This document shows, one piece after another, positions 1 to 10,221 of a stretch of DNA of 64,000 nucleotides (positions within the stretch are counted from its first letter, which is position 1; the number at the start of each line of letters is the position of its first letter). This DNA is from Brachypodium distachyon (Eukaryota > Streptophyta > Magnoliopsida > Poales > Poaceae). Location of the stretch: the NCBI RefSeq assembly GCF_000005505.3, contig NC_016133.3, forward strand, positions 12,214,001 to 12,278,000. Reading direction: 5' to 3'. Made by a program: the position numbers and the translations under genes. The notes below the pieces were generated by a model. The model made no database searches, was not told the origin of the DNA, and was given only the letters and a program-made list of their open reading frames with translations.

Positions 1-1312
1 GGTGAGCGTGGATGCAGCCAAGGGGCTCATGACGGTGGAGTCCGGCATGGTGCTCCGGGACCTGATCAATGCGGCCGCGGTGGCGGGGCTTGCGCTGCCG
101 CACTCACCGTACTGGTATGGGGTCACCATTGGGGGGTTGTTGGCGACCGGGGCACATGGGAGTGGGCTTTGGGGGAAGGGAGTGCTGTGCATGACTATGT
201 TGTTGGAATGAGGATCGTGACCCCGGCGTCAATGTTCAAGCGGTCAATGACATTCGAGAAGCACGATGACACAGATTTTGCGGCGCAGGCGGCCCTGTGG
301 GGTGGCATGCATGAGTTCGGCAACATGGCGTGGCTTCGATGGCAGGGTAAAGTGATCTACCGTAAGGATGACCGCGTCGCGGTCACGACGCTGGGGAACG
401 GCCTCAATGACTACCTCGGCTTCCGTGCTTACCCGACGCTTGCACTCATCACCGCCAGAGCCGTCGAGGAGCACCTAGAGAAAGACGGCGACGGCATCAC
501 TCGATGCTTGTTGGCACGGTTACCGGTGGCGTTGTTTGAGCTCCAAGCCTACGGTTTCACCAATGATGACAGGTCCTTCTTCACAGGGTACCCGTGGTTG
601 GGTTCCAGAACAGGATCCAGGCATCCGGGACCTGCATCGAGAACGAAGAGGACAATCTCCTCTCCTCTTGCATGTGGGCCCCACGCATGCGGAGCCCCTT
701 CTTCTACAACTCCGGCTTCAGCGTTGAGCTCTCCAAGGCACCGGTTTTTATCACCGATATGCAAAAGCTCCGTGACCTTAACCCACGTGCCTTCTGCGGG
801 CTGGACGCCAAGCTCGGCGTGCTCCTTCGCTACATCAAGGGATCATCAGCTTACCTCGGCAAGTCAGAGGACGCTGTTGATTTTGATGTCACCTACTACC
901 AGAGCTACACCGAGGGCGAGACGCGTTTGCACTCTGACGTGATGTACGAGCTCGAGCAACTGGCGCTGGGGAAGCACGGCGCCATCCCACATTGGGGCAA
1001 GAACCGAAACTTCGCCTTCGCCGACGCCATCGCCAAGTACCCCAAGGCCGCCGAGTTCTTGAAGGTGAATGATAGGTGTGACCCAGATGGGATATATTCT
1101 CTAGCGAGTGGAGCGCCCAGGTGCTCGGCATCAACGGAAGCCCCAACGTCGTTGAGAAGGGTTGTGCTATCGAAGGCCTCTGTGTTTGCTCGGACGACTC
1201 ACACTGCGCGCCAGAGAAGGGATACTTCTGCAGGTCGGGCCTGATGTACGTGGAGTCGAGGGTATGCTCGACCCGCCCGGCCACTGCCAGCGGCCACAGG
1301 GATGAATTGTAA
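1..1312 (+). pseudogene. L-gulonolactone oxidase-like (GULLO) gene, 5' truncated by the window and frameshifted
   Basis: Encodes the C-terminal two thirds of a plant FAD-linked sugar-lactone oxidase (vanillyl-alcohol-oxidase type FAD domain plus D-arabinono-lactone oxidase domain), a family that oxidises L-gulono- or galactono-lactone toward ascorbate. The protein runs through three frames: frame 2 to about 175 ([21 protein letters not shown]), frame 1 from 172 to about 590, frame 3 from 594 to about 1115 (QNRIQASGTC; HWGKNRN, a signature of the lactone-oxidase domain), then frame 2 again to the stop TAA at 1310-1312 (Cys-rich tail [13 protein letters not shown]). The first two shifts look like loss of one G in a G run; the third, near 1100, is a CT gain or a 1-bp loss. 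From family knowledge about 40 residues also appear to be missing between VTPA and FKRSMTF (near 227-235). No introns are seen. It may be a pseudogene, or the shifts may be assembly errors in G runs, but the missing block argues for real decay. Confidence 0.5.
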
Positions 1313-1836
1313 CACTAGACCTTTTGACGGATCAGAAGAAGCATCGGACGCAGAGCAATTTCGAATCACGAAACATGTACTCCCTCCGACCGGTATTACT
1401 TGTCTCAAAATTTCTCAAATACGGATGTATCCATTTGGAAATGGTCTGTGGACCTACCCTCGATCTCCACCGCAGCCCACCTGCTTTCTGCAGCTAGCAC
1501 TCCACTCCAATTCATCTCAATTTGCGAGCGAGCTGATTGGCGGGCAAACCTGTAACGTCGACTGTGCTACGTAGTTGTGGCTTTGTCTGAAGGTCTGCAC
1601 CATTAACAGTAACAGGTTTTGTTGCGCTGCGTGATGTGACGGTGCCACTGCTTGCTGCACTGAAAATATTCACGGGAAATTGTTGGGCTTGCCTGCATCT
1701 GCATGTCAGCCCGTACACGCCTAATTTTCTTTGTCGGTGTACTATATACGTACAGCGTACCCCGTAGTACAGTACACTGAGATTCTGTTCTGCTCTTCAC
1801 TCGAAGCCGCTAGGTACAATTCTTTTATTTTTGAGT

Positions 1837-1876
1837 AACCTAGAGTTGTTTTTTTCTTTTTGAAAACCTAGAGTTG
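1837..1876 (-). mobile_element. micro-insertion: T-rich 16 bp flanked by a 12-bp direct repeat
   Basis: AACCTAGAGTTG occurs at 1837-1848 and again at 1865-1876, separated by TTTTTTTCTTTTTGAA. On the minus strand the insert reads TTCAAAAAGAAAAAAA, resembling the last bases and poly(A) tail of a grass LINE. A 12-bp target-site duplication fits target-primed reverse transcription. Replication slippage or filler DNA at a repaired break are alternatives. Confidence 0.45.
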
Positions 1877-1886
1877 GTATTTTAAT

Positions 1887-1940
1887 GGCAATGTTACATT
1901 CTTCTTTTTTTTTGAGGGAGAGGAGGCAATGTTACATTCT
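1887..1940 (-). mobile_element. micro-insertion: T-rich 22 bp flanked by a 16-bp direct repeat
   Basis: GGCAATGTTACATTCT is present at 1887-1902 and 1925-1940. The 22 bp between them read, on the minus strand, TCCTCTCCCTC followed by a run of A, which matches the way larger LINE fragments in this window end (for example near 33230 and 13290). Interpreted as an extremely 5'-truncated LINE insertion; the perfect 16-bp repeat is the main support. Confidence 0.5.
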
Positions 1941-2549
1941 GCTGCAGTCCACTATAGTTCGACTGTTGGAGTAGCGAGACACCTTGTAGGACTCTTCCGC
2001 GATGGGCTTCACAAAGGCCCAGTCTTGCCTAGCCCCGCGTCCCCTCCTTATCACAAGCTATCGCGGCCCATCGGGGCCTTGAATGATCTTCATTAGTTAC
2101 CGCCTTAAATTATTGCCTCGATTAGTACACATGCAAGATCGTGCCAAATATACTGGTAGTAGTGGCCAACAAATGACAACCCAATGCCAACACATTACGG
2201 CTAGCTACTCCCAACTGAATCTTTTGTTGTTTCTCAGAAGAAACAAAACTGAAATTTAATCTGTTCGTCACAACTTTGTATCCTACTCCTATCTCACACG
2301 GTGGTTTCCAATCTAAATTATATAAATCCTTGGATAGTTGGATCGATCATAAATGACCAGCCATCAACAAAGAAGAAAATCCCCAAATCTTACATGATGA
2401 GTCTGCGATTACTGAAGATTTATTACCACAAATCAGCCCATCCAACAAAATGCTGCAACGTTACATTAATTTGATCACAAAAAACTAACTACCAATGGAT
2501 TCTAGCTAGGCTAGGCTAGAACTAGCTGATCGATCGACATGCAGAAACT

Positions 2550-3470
2550 TCAGAACTGTCCCTTGCCTTCGAAGCTCTGTCCAACAGCCCAGTTCCCCGG
2601 CGCCACACCTTCAAGCTCAAGCATCCTCCCATCCCCAGCAACAACCCTAAACGACAGCCCTTGCCCAACAAGCCGATGAACGTCGCCACCATCCCAAACA
2701 GCGCCCCAATTCCTCTTCATCTCCCTCCAAACCCCATCTCTCCCCCCTTTCACGGCCAACCCTTTCACTTCTCCGGCACCGGCGACGTTGAAGACGACGA
2801 CGCCGACCCAATACCGGCTGTCCCCGGTCATCTGGAACCGGACCCCGCCGCGCTTGTTGCCGCACTTCACGCGGCGGTACTTGACGGGGATGATGCCGAC
2901 GTGGAAGTCGGTGACGAGGCGGAGGAAGGCCGGTTTCGAGAGGTCGAAGTGGTGCAATGGCGGGTTGCACCAGTTCTCGTTGGGCTTGGAGTAGTTGGCC
3001 GGGCAGAGGTTCGTGGCCGTGATTGTTATTGGGCCGCCCTTGGGCCTGCAGTATGTGCTTGACGCGCAGTGGAGCTCGTAGCAGCCGCCGCAGGATGCGC
3101 CGGCGTTGAAGAGGGCCACGCTTAGCGCCGCCGTGTCCAGCCCGTATCCTTGCTGGAACAGGTCACCGTATCCGCACGCGCCCTCTGCGTAAGAAATGTT
3201 AGAGATAGTATATATAAATATTGATTGACACGTGCCGATTATGTTATAAAGGTGAGTAAATTAATTTAGGGGATGCTAGCTATCTCGGTTGATTTGAACT
3301 AGAACCACGACAATGTGCAATCGATCGAGCTTACGCATGGTTTCGGCCCCGGTCTCGTCGCCGTAGAACGTGGCGTGCGCGTCGATCCATCCGCTGCGGC
3401 GGCGGCCGGCTGCTACCGGCGCCGGAGAAGACAAGGCCGCCAGCACGAGGAGCGCCGCCGCGGCCGCCAT
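2550..3470 (-). CDS. alpha-expansin (EXPA), two exons
   Basis: Secreted wall-loosening protein that acts non-hydrolytically on cellulose-xyloglucan contacts. Exon 1 is 3470-3335, the intron 3334-3185 (GTAAGC...GCAG, 150 bp) and exon 2 3184-2550; the splice joins ATG-C to AG-GGC and restores the family motif (G)GACGYG. The product is 256 residues, the usual EXPA length. Residues 1-21 form an Ala/Leu-rich signal peptide. Domain 1 has HATFYGD (32-38), GACGYG (47-52), paired cysteines (GASCGGCYELHC) and the HFD motif (124-126) of the family-45-endoglucanase-like fold. The C-terminal half is the cellulose-binding domain, including RNWGAVW and a final NWAVGQSFEGK. The stop is TGA at 2552-2550. Several usually invariant EXPA residues differ (for example LHHFDLS and a shortened region after RNWG), so it is a divergent member. 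The reading frame is intact. Confidence 0.93.
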
Positions 3471-3579
3471 GGCTAGTCCTCGGCTCTTCTCCGTTACTTT
3501 TACTAGTATACGAATTTATCTGTTGTGTCGTCTGTCAGACGAGAATGGGATCGATATGACTGCTGCTCTTTGCCATTAC

Positions 3580-3594
3580 ACCTATATATATACA
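3580..3594 (-). promoter_or_regulatory. putative TATA box of the expansin gene
   Basis: The minus strand reads TATATATATAGG here, about 115 bp upstream of the expansin ATG at 3470. That gives a plausible 5' UTR of roughly 80-90 bases. Position and sequence are the only evidence. Confidence 0.5.
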
Positions 3595-3900
3595 ACTAAG
3601 CAGCCGCTGGTTTTGGGGGCATTCTTACGTATTAATTCTTCGTGCGTATACGCGTAAGTGGTTTCGGCAGTATTCGACGCCAAATGGCTTCGCTGAAATT
3701 TCGCCACGAATACGGCTGGAAATTGATCGTACCCACGCGGCTGCATTAAATGGAAATTCTCTTTCCCTAGCTTTTCTTTGGAAACAAATTATACGGGATT
3801 GTTTTTTTCTGTATTAAAAATTGAATGCTGGAGAGGTTTCCAGCACAGCAGCTGCGCAGATCGAGTGACGTGAGACCTGACGGTCGTGTCACGAAGAATA

Positions 3901-3993
3901 AAAATATAGTGATACATATATTTATTCATTTTGAGGGAAATATAGTGATACATATTTTATTTTATTTTCAGGGAAATATAGTGATACATATAT
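3901..3993. repeat. short tandem repeat, 2.5 copies of a ~36-bp unit
   Basis: The unit core AAATATAGTGATACATAT recurs at about 3902, 3938 and 3974, each followed by a T/A-rich spacer ending in (T)CAGGG or GAGGG. Unit lengths are 37 and 36 bp and the third copy is cut short. It lies upstream of the expansin in spacer DNA. Confidence 0.7.
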
Positions 3994-4238
3994 GGGCTGC
4001 CACTGCGAGACATCGATCTCAAGGCCCACGCTGCGGATGATGACATCTTTCCCGTAGTCGGGTCCCATTTGTTTTTAGAGGAAGTTGGGTCCATTTCTTG
4101 AAGTCAAAGAATTGATGGGCCTAGTTTTGAAACAATCCCATGTTCATCTGGCCCTGGACCTTGGGTTCTCTCTGGGCTTGTACTGGACTATTCTCCTCAA
4201 AACATAAATCCTATGTGCATGAGCCTGGGCCAACAACT

Positions 4239-4351
4239 GACTGAGAGTCGCTGGAGATTCTCAAAAAAAAAAAAAAAAAAGACTGAGAGTCACTGGAGTA
4301 TTCGCCTAAAAAAAGAGTCACTGGTATTAAAAAAACAAACAGAGTCACTGC
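4239..4351 (+). repeat. iterated A-tailed insertions at one target sequence
   Basis: GACTGAGAGTC(G/A)CTGGAG occurs at 4239-4256 and 4281-4298, separated by ATTCTC plus 18 A. AGAGTCACTG then recurs twice more, each time after a short filler with an A-rich end (TATTCGCCTAAAAAA and TATTAAAAAAACAAAC). The arrangement is four copies of one target alternating with three A-rich fillers. Confidence 0.55.
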
Positions 4352-4536
4352 AGCTTGCTGTTCCCATTTTTTAGGGAGAGCCTTGTTGTTCCTTCAAAAA
4401 GAAGAAGTAAATAGTCTTTATCCGAAAGAAAAGGAAAGGAAAAGATAGGATACCTATTTCTTTTGAAACCCCTATATATACAAGTTAACCAATATTCAGA
4501 TTGACGTACTCGACTAGCTCTTCAGACACAATTGTT

Positions 4537-5060
4537 ATTTTTTTTGCGGGTAATCTTCCGACACATTTGAATTTGGCAATTGCATGAATGGTGTTTGCCT
4601 CCCTCTTAGTCTTGACAATTTGAGATCTTGGAGACACTCATAACTCCCAGAGCCTTCCTCAAATAACAATGGGTGGGCCTGTCCATCCAAGGCATGCATG
4701 GAAAGAAGAAGATGCAGAAAAATACAACCCAATGTTAATTAATCGGATGATATATACAAATTCAAATCCATCGAAGGCCCCGCAAGCATGCACAGAAATT
4801 CAGCCTCTCCTCCACAGTCACGATGACAAAACCTCCCAAACTTACAAAACAATGCTTCTCCATGAGTGTCACGAGCCACACCACCCACACTTCTAGAGTA
4901 TATGTCAGCGTCAAAACCCGCATCAACATTAACCTTTAATTTCCCATCCCAAAGGAAAGGGGCATCCACTCTTACCATTGCCACCGAATTGAACCACCTC
5001 CCATATGAACAGTAGATGTAGATTTGTTGGAAAGCACTCCTAAACTTTACCATTACCAAT
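4537..5060 (-). mobile_element. LINE remnant: RNase H-like 3' region
   Basis: Minus-strand translation of 5059-4739 carries the RNase H-like (RVT_3) pattern common in plant non-LTR elements: LKVNVDAGFDADI, then SVGGVARDTHGEALF, then EAEFLCMLAG. The T run near 4540-4550 is the likely poly(A) end on the minus strand. Everything upstream (apurinic endonuclease, RT) is absent, so it is a dead, 5'-truncated copy. A gene-derived RVT_3 fragment is an alternative. Confidence 0.6.
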
Positions 5061-8000
5061 GCCCTCGCTTAGACATACCGAAGATCCCTAGAAATCATAT
5101 CATTTATGAGATCTGTACCTATAATTACAAAGTAGTCGTGGGCTTGCGACTGCATGAATCAACTGGTGCAGAGACCGGAGTTTCTCCCTTTTTGATTTTT
5201 TGTACAATGCAGTTTCTTAGTTATACTCCTCGGTTGAGTTTGTGAAACGTGCACGGCCTCGTGGATTACGTCACGGTTCGAGTGAATCATGCAAGCAGCT
5301 ACATCATGCTTGCATGGGTTATCTAGAAAGGGTGCGTGTGTATATGCTACACATTGTCTTAATTTGCACAGAAAATAGATCATCTTGTACTGTACATTGT
5401 ACAGTAGTTTAAAGTTTCCACACCAGCACATATTCGTCTTGGGGAAGCCAAATTAACCCCACTATTATATTCAACCATTCCACACATGTTAATATACATA
5501 GGTTCCAGCTCACACCATATACAATGTGCCACATTAATTCCACACTGTTTGGGGGTGCTAATCATCAACAGTGACGATATATAGCTGCCGGTGGTACTAC
5601 CTATAGGTACTAATTAAGCTGAGACTTGACCCCTTCTAAAACGGAGTTACAGGTTCTGAACCCAACCCAAAGAGATGCCAATTTGCAGTCTCTGATTTGA
5701 CCCTCATCAATTATAGCTGTGACTAGCTAGCTTGCTGCTGAATTGAGTTACTGTTGGAACTAATCACCAAAATCATGCATGCGGTTAGTGTACCTAGCTA
5801 CCATTTGCAAAGGGGAGATCTAGAGAGACTGATACCTAGAGATTAGCAATATAATATAGCAAGCACGGCAGAGGGGACCCTTGGTTCGATAGTGTTTTTA
5901 GCTCCCAAGTCAATGCAGAAAAGGGATTGTGATGGGAGAGGTCAGGTGCATGGACAAATAGAAGCACGGCCGGCGGTTAGGGCCGACACGAGCCCTAGTG
6001 GCCGGGGGTGTTTGTTTATCTGGCTTTTCCACTAGCCACGCCTCTAGCTAGCCTTTGTGTTAGCTCCCGTGGGGCCGCCACGCTCTTCGGTTTGCTGTTG
6101 TCAGATCTGGTGTGCCATGATCCTGTCACCAAGCTAGGTTTTCAGTTTTTGACAATCAAAGACTAGTTAGAACGACCGTGATTTTAGAGCAATTAGCATA
6201 TGGTATATCATTTTATTTTCACAGGTCGATCTGTATATTCAGATCACATTGTGGTTTCGTGGAAAACATAGTACGAAATGAACTTGTGAAACCGTTTAAA
6301 AAGAATGAACTTGTGAAAATCAGCTTGTCTTGTTGATGGACTGTTTATCTGCTAAAAGGAATCAAAATTGTTTTTATGAGTTGTGTGGTCCTTGTACTAG
6401 GGGTTAAGAAAACATCACATGCATGCAGATCGACGACTGTGTCAATTATTGGTGCTGTTAGCTCAGTGGTTATTGATTAGATCACAAAATATAGCTAGGC
6501 AATTCATTAGTGTCCTCTCATACCTGAGGAGATGCCCCTTCTATAGCGCACTGATTGGGTTTAATTAGTCAGATCAACCCAGCTAACTAGCCTAGTACAA
6601 TGATCCCGTTAAATAACCAACATATGTACTGTTCACTATATACCTGCAAATTCCTATTCGATTTCAATAACGTTACTTTGTACAATCGATATGTCGATTC
6701 CACATATAGATGCTCATTATATTAGTGGTCAAAATTTTAAAATTTTTTATACTGCGGTGTAATTTAGGAAAAGCTTTTGTCCGATCGAGAACAATTATAT
6801 GATGGATCCATCTATATATCTCTTCACGGAAATGATCGACGGGCAACCGATCTTGTGCTGAGCGTTGGGCTGACAACAAAGGACGCACAACTCTTGAGCT
6901 GTACTGCATGCTCTAGCTCTAGCTATGTAGTAGCATGTGCGTTGCTATTTTCCCATGAAGTTCTTCATGTGTTTTAGGTGGAATGATAAAGTGAGAACGA
7001 AATGAACTGCATTCCTTGTCATTCCAGGCCATTTTACCCGACCGGGATGGGTAGAACTGAACATGGCCGTATACATTTGTAAAGCGAAAATTTCAAACGA
7101 AATGGCCGGCAATATTTTCTGAAGGAACGTCTGAATTGAAGTTTGTATATGTATGTATTTTGGAATATCATTGAGTGATAAGCATCATTTGGCAACTTTT
7201 TTTTAACAAAACCTTGTAAATGGAGTAAATCTCAGTGACCATTATTCACCTGCCGTGGCGACAAACCATCAGACAAAAACATACATACATGATAGCCAGC
7301 TTCACATCGATCGATGATGCATACATCGGAGCTTGTTTGATCGATGCTTAATCTATCATTAAATCAAATCCATCATTAGCAACAACCGAGCTATCTTAGT
7401 GTCATGGGTTTTGGACGTATCCTCTCGATGCATATAATCAGTGAGATCAGCATCGTTTTGTCTATCTTGTGTAGAGAGATGGGCGAAAGGGGAAAGGAAC
7501 AAAAAGGTTGGCGCCTGCTTTTGGGAGGGAAAGGGAAACAAAGTGAAAAGAAAGAACAAACCGGTCAAGGTGATTCATGATGCCTAAGTTTACTAAATAA
7601 TGAACCTTCTCTGATCTCTGAATTCTCATAAGCTGTTCAATCAGCGTTTGATTGTTTACTCAGTAAAGTTGTAAAGCAAAGTGAAAATTTACAAGTAAGT
7701 AAGAGTAATTAATAAGCAAAGGGAAAAGAGAGACAAGAGTTAAACGAAAAGAAGCACCCGTACAACATAAAACATCACAAAGTTCAAATTAGTCAGAAAT
7801 ATCGCTCATGAGCATCGTCTTAGTCAATAGCAGAGGCAGCGTAGCTACTGTTTCAAAATAAAATAAAATAAGGGAATGACTACGGCTAAGTTGACGGAGA
7901 TTCACAATTTCTCAGTCGATCCTATCTCTACTAACCACATTGCCCTCTATTCTTGTTCTAGTACTACACATGTACGTTCGGTAATGATTTTTTTAACAAA

Positions 8001-8254
8001 TGATTTTTTATAGCTGCAACGAGGTGGCCTGGGCTTGTTCCGGCCATGGCTACATCACGATGCTGGCCGTGCCAGAACAAAAAAACAGGCGCTATTTACA
8101 AAAGAACAAAAAAATTACGTGCTAACGCTTGTTGATGCATTGAGAAAGAAAATGTCGGAAAACATATATGTACATAAAGAAATAAATCCCAAAAGAATTG
8201 AAGAAACATGCAAGGGGATAACGAATTTGTTACGGAATAACCACTTGAGAAATT
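5061..8254. other. gene-free spacer
   Basis: AT-rich, with many GCTAGC and GCATGC motifs and only short chance ORFs. One small A-rich insertion flanked by a 15-bp repeat (6277-6318) is listed separately. No gene, RNA or complete transposon is recognised. Confidence 0.55.
6277..6318 (+). mobile_element. micro-insertion: A-rich 12 bp flanked by a 15-bp direct repeat
   Basis: AATGAACTTGTGAAA is at 6277-6291 and 6304-6318, separated by CCGTTTAAAAAG. Same architecture as the other tail-like insertions, but the A run is short, so slippage is harder to exclude. Confidence 0.35.
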
Positions 8255-8404
8255 CACGTGCAATTTTAATTGCACATAAAACTTCACTTGCAATTTTTAA
8301 AATGCACCTAAACTTTCACTTGCAATTCTAAATATTGCACATAAATTTGACGTGCAATTTTTATATCGCACCTAAACTTTTGCTTGCAATTTTTAAAATT
8401 GCAC
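8255..8404. repeat. tandem array of five short palindromes, ~33-bp period
   Basis: Five successive units each contain a near-palindrome of the form TGCAATTTT(n)AAAATTGCA (first TGCAATTTTAATTGCA at 8259-8274, last ending at 8403), joined by spacers resembling CCTAAACTTTCACT. Each unit could fold into a small hairpin. No coding frame is maintained. Confidence 0.75.
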
Positions 8405-8460
8405 TTTCAATAAAAACAAAAAGGATGAAGTGAAAAAAGAAAAAGGAAAAAAACTTACGT

Positions 8461-8545
8461 AAAATCGCCCTGTTGAAGAATCGAACACCTGATCTCCCTT
8501 TCAAAAAGGCTATACATGACCACTAGACCAGCATGATGATACGTA
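8461..8545 (-). ncRNA. degenerate tRNA-like sequence or SINE head
   Basis: On the minus strand TGGTCTAGTGG matches a Pol III A box, and about 50 bases downstream GGTGTTCGATTC matches a B box (GGTTCGANTCC type). The spacing suits a tRNA-derived sequence. The arms do not pair well and no clean anticodon loop was found, so a functional tRNA is unlikely. A tRNA-derived SINE head or a pseudo-tRNA is the better reading. Confidence 0.35.
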
Positions 8546-9751
8546 CTATTTGTGGATGCTAATTTATTTATTTTTTTAAATTATCCATTGTCTTCTTACT
8601 GCACAAATCTTGATGTCTGATCCAACGTCCTACATGCGTCGACTGAGAACAACTTGTTCTCAGGGCGACTGCTCCCTACCAGATCCGATAAAATAAAAAC
8701 TATCAAAGATACGTATAATCGCCCTTTAATTTGTCGCAATTAGCTCATGTTGGTCACATTTAATTATACCCTATATTAGAAGCAAATTAACACGACCGGA
8801 AACGCCATATTTGTTGAGTTTATTTTGTCGGACATTCAGCAAAATTCACAGAACAGAAGCGACAGAATGCATGCATGCATTTGATCGAAGTGCTTTTGAC
8901 TGCAGCGTGGGCCATGCATACGTAGTGCCCTCGAGGAAAACATGCATGCGTGTCGGCCACTTTATTTATCATCGTCGCTAGTATACAGTATATAGCTACA
9001 TCAGGTAATTTAATTTAAATTAACCCCGCTCGAAAGCTTATGTAGATATCGAAATGCAATGTTCTTCTCTGCCAGAAAAGTATGCAACTTCTTATGTCTC
9101 ATCCTTCTGATTGGAAGCCATAAAGTGTTAGTTAGAGACAGAGCTAGCTAGAGAGATAAATGAATTGTGGTAATTAGTTTCTTGTGGTAGATATCAGGTT
9201 AGCAGCCGGTCGTCATCATGCAGGGTTTAGTTTTAGATATCCGGTGAAAAGACGTGGGAGTACGTACGTTTGCATATATAAATGCTGCTACACATGGAGG
9301 ACTAAACACCTGACCTAACGCCCACTGTACACGCATCTAGCTACCTGTAGCTAAGTCAGTGGCTCTTTCTTACATGTGTGTAAAACCACAAAAATATCTC
9401 ACTTTGTAACACCAATTTTACAAGTTTGTTTATCGTTTTTAATAATTAAGCTCAACTGTGTGCATTGATGGATGTAAAGGCCGGAAGATCAAGAGAGGTA
9501 AGTTCTCCTTTTCGAAATAAAAATGTATTTGCATGCTAGGTTGCTATTTTGAAAGTTCTTTGACCAAATGTGCTAAATGAATTTGAATGTATTTGAGCCA
9601 GTTTTGGACTCGGACACATCAAGAAAGAAACTTACATTGAATATGCCCTATGATAGTGTGCAAACTAATTAAAATTCAAAGTGTTCCCAAAGTTTTTAAT
9701 ATAAAATGGCGAAAAAAGCTTAAGGTAGCAGTGCTCAGGAGCCTTCAGTTA
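8546..9751. other. gene-free spacer
   Basis: No coding region, RNA or full transposon recognised. AT-rich with repeated ATGCATGC motifs. Confidence 0.5.
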
Positions 9752-9754
9752 TTA

Positions 9755-10218
9755 GGGCATCTTCAACAATGGGTAATACACGGATACCAAGAAAGTAATG
9801 ACCAATGTAGAAGAGAGATGTGCATCACAAATAAGTAGTGGTTACTTGCACAAGTAAGGGCATCTTCAACAATGGGTACTACACGGGTATTATGAAGGAG
9901 GGATGAGTATCACAAGTAAATAGTGATTACTGGTACAAGTAACCACTACTACATGGGTAACAAAAAAATAAAGAATATGACACGTGGATCCATCAAAGAA
10001 GAGAAAGATATAAGACAATAAAAATGTATTAAAAAAAGAAGAGAACAAAATTAGAACCAACCACCATTGGAGATGCCCTAACCACTACTACACGGGTACC
10101 AAGAAAGAAGAGAAGATGACATGTGGGTCCATTAAGAAAGAGAAATGAATAAGAAAATAAAAAACATATAAAAGAAAGAAGAAAAGAAAATTAGAATCAA
10201 CCATCATTGGAGATACCC
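9755..10218. mobile_element. Tourist-like MITE (outer copy), interrupted by a second copy of itself
   Basis: The terminal inverted repeats GGGCATCTTCAACAATGGG (left) and CATCATTGGAGATACCC (right) are flanked by the 3-bp target duplication TTA (9752-9754 and 10219-10221), as in PIF/Harbinger-type Tourist MITEs. With the inner element removed, the outer one is about 240 bp. There is no coding capacity. Confidence 0.85.
9858..10078. mobile_element. Tourist-like MITE (inner copy) nested in the outer copy
   Basis: A 221-bp element with ends GGGCATCTTCAACAATGGG and CCACCATTGGAGATGCCC, flanked by TAA on both sides (9855-9857 and 10079-10081). Its own interior contains the intact site CAAGTAACCACTACTAC. 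The same site in the outer copy is the one that was hit, so the insertion point can be read directly. Confidence 0.88.
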
Positions 10219-10221
10219 TTA

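Larger units (their letters stand above)
1313..2549. other. gene-free spacer between GULLO pseudogene and expansin
   Basis: No coding region is supported. It holds an orphan Stowaway left end (TA then CTCCCTCCGACCGG, about 1378-1432, no partner end) and two minute T-rich insertions at 1837-1940 listed separately. The part next to 2550 should contain the expansin 3' UTR, but no clear poly(A) signal was picked. Confidence 0.6.

Noticed and set aside
2661..3062. Plus-strand ORF of 133 codons
   Set aside because: Antisense shadow of expansin exon 2.
7981..8015. Direct repeat AATGATTTTTT as a further micro-insertion
   Set aside because: The repeat consists mostly of the T run itself, so chance or slippage is enough.
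8255..8404. CRISPR-like array
   Set aside because: Units are themselves palindromic, degenerate and lack unique equal-length spacers; the genome is a plant.
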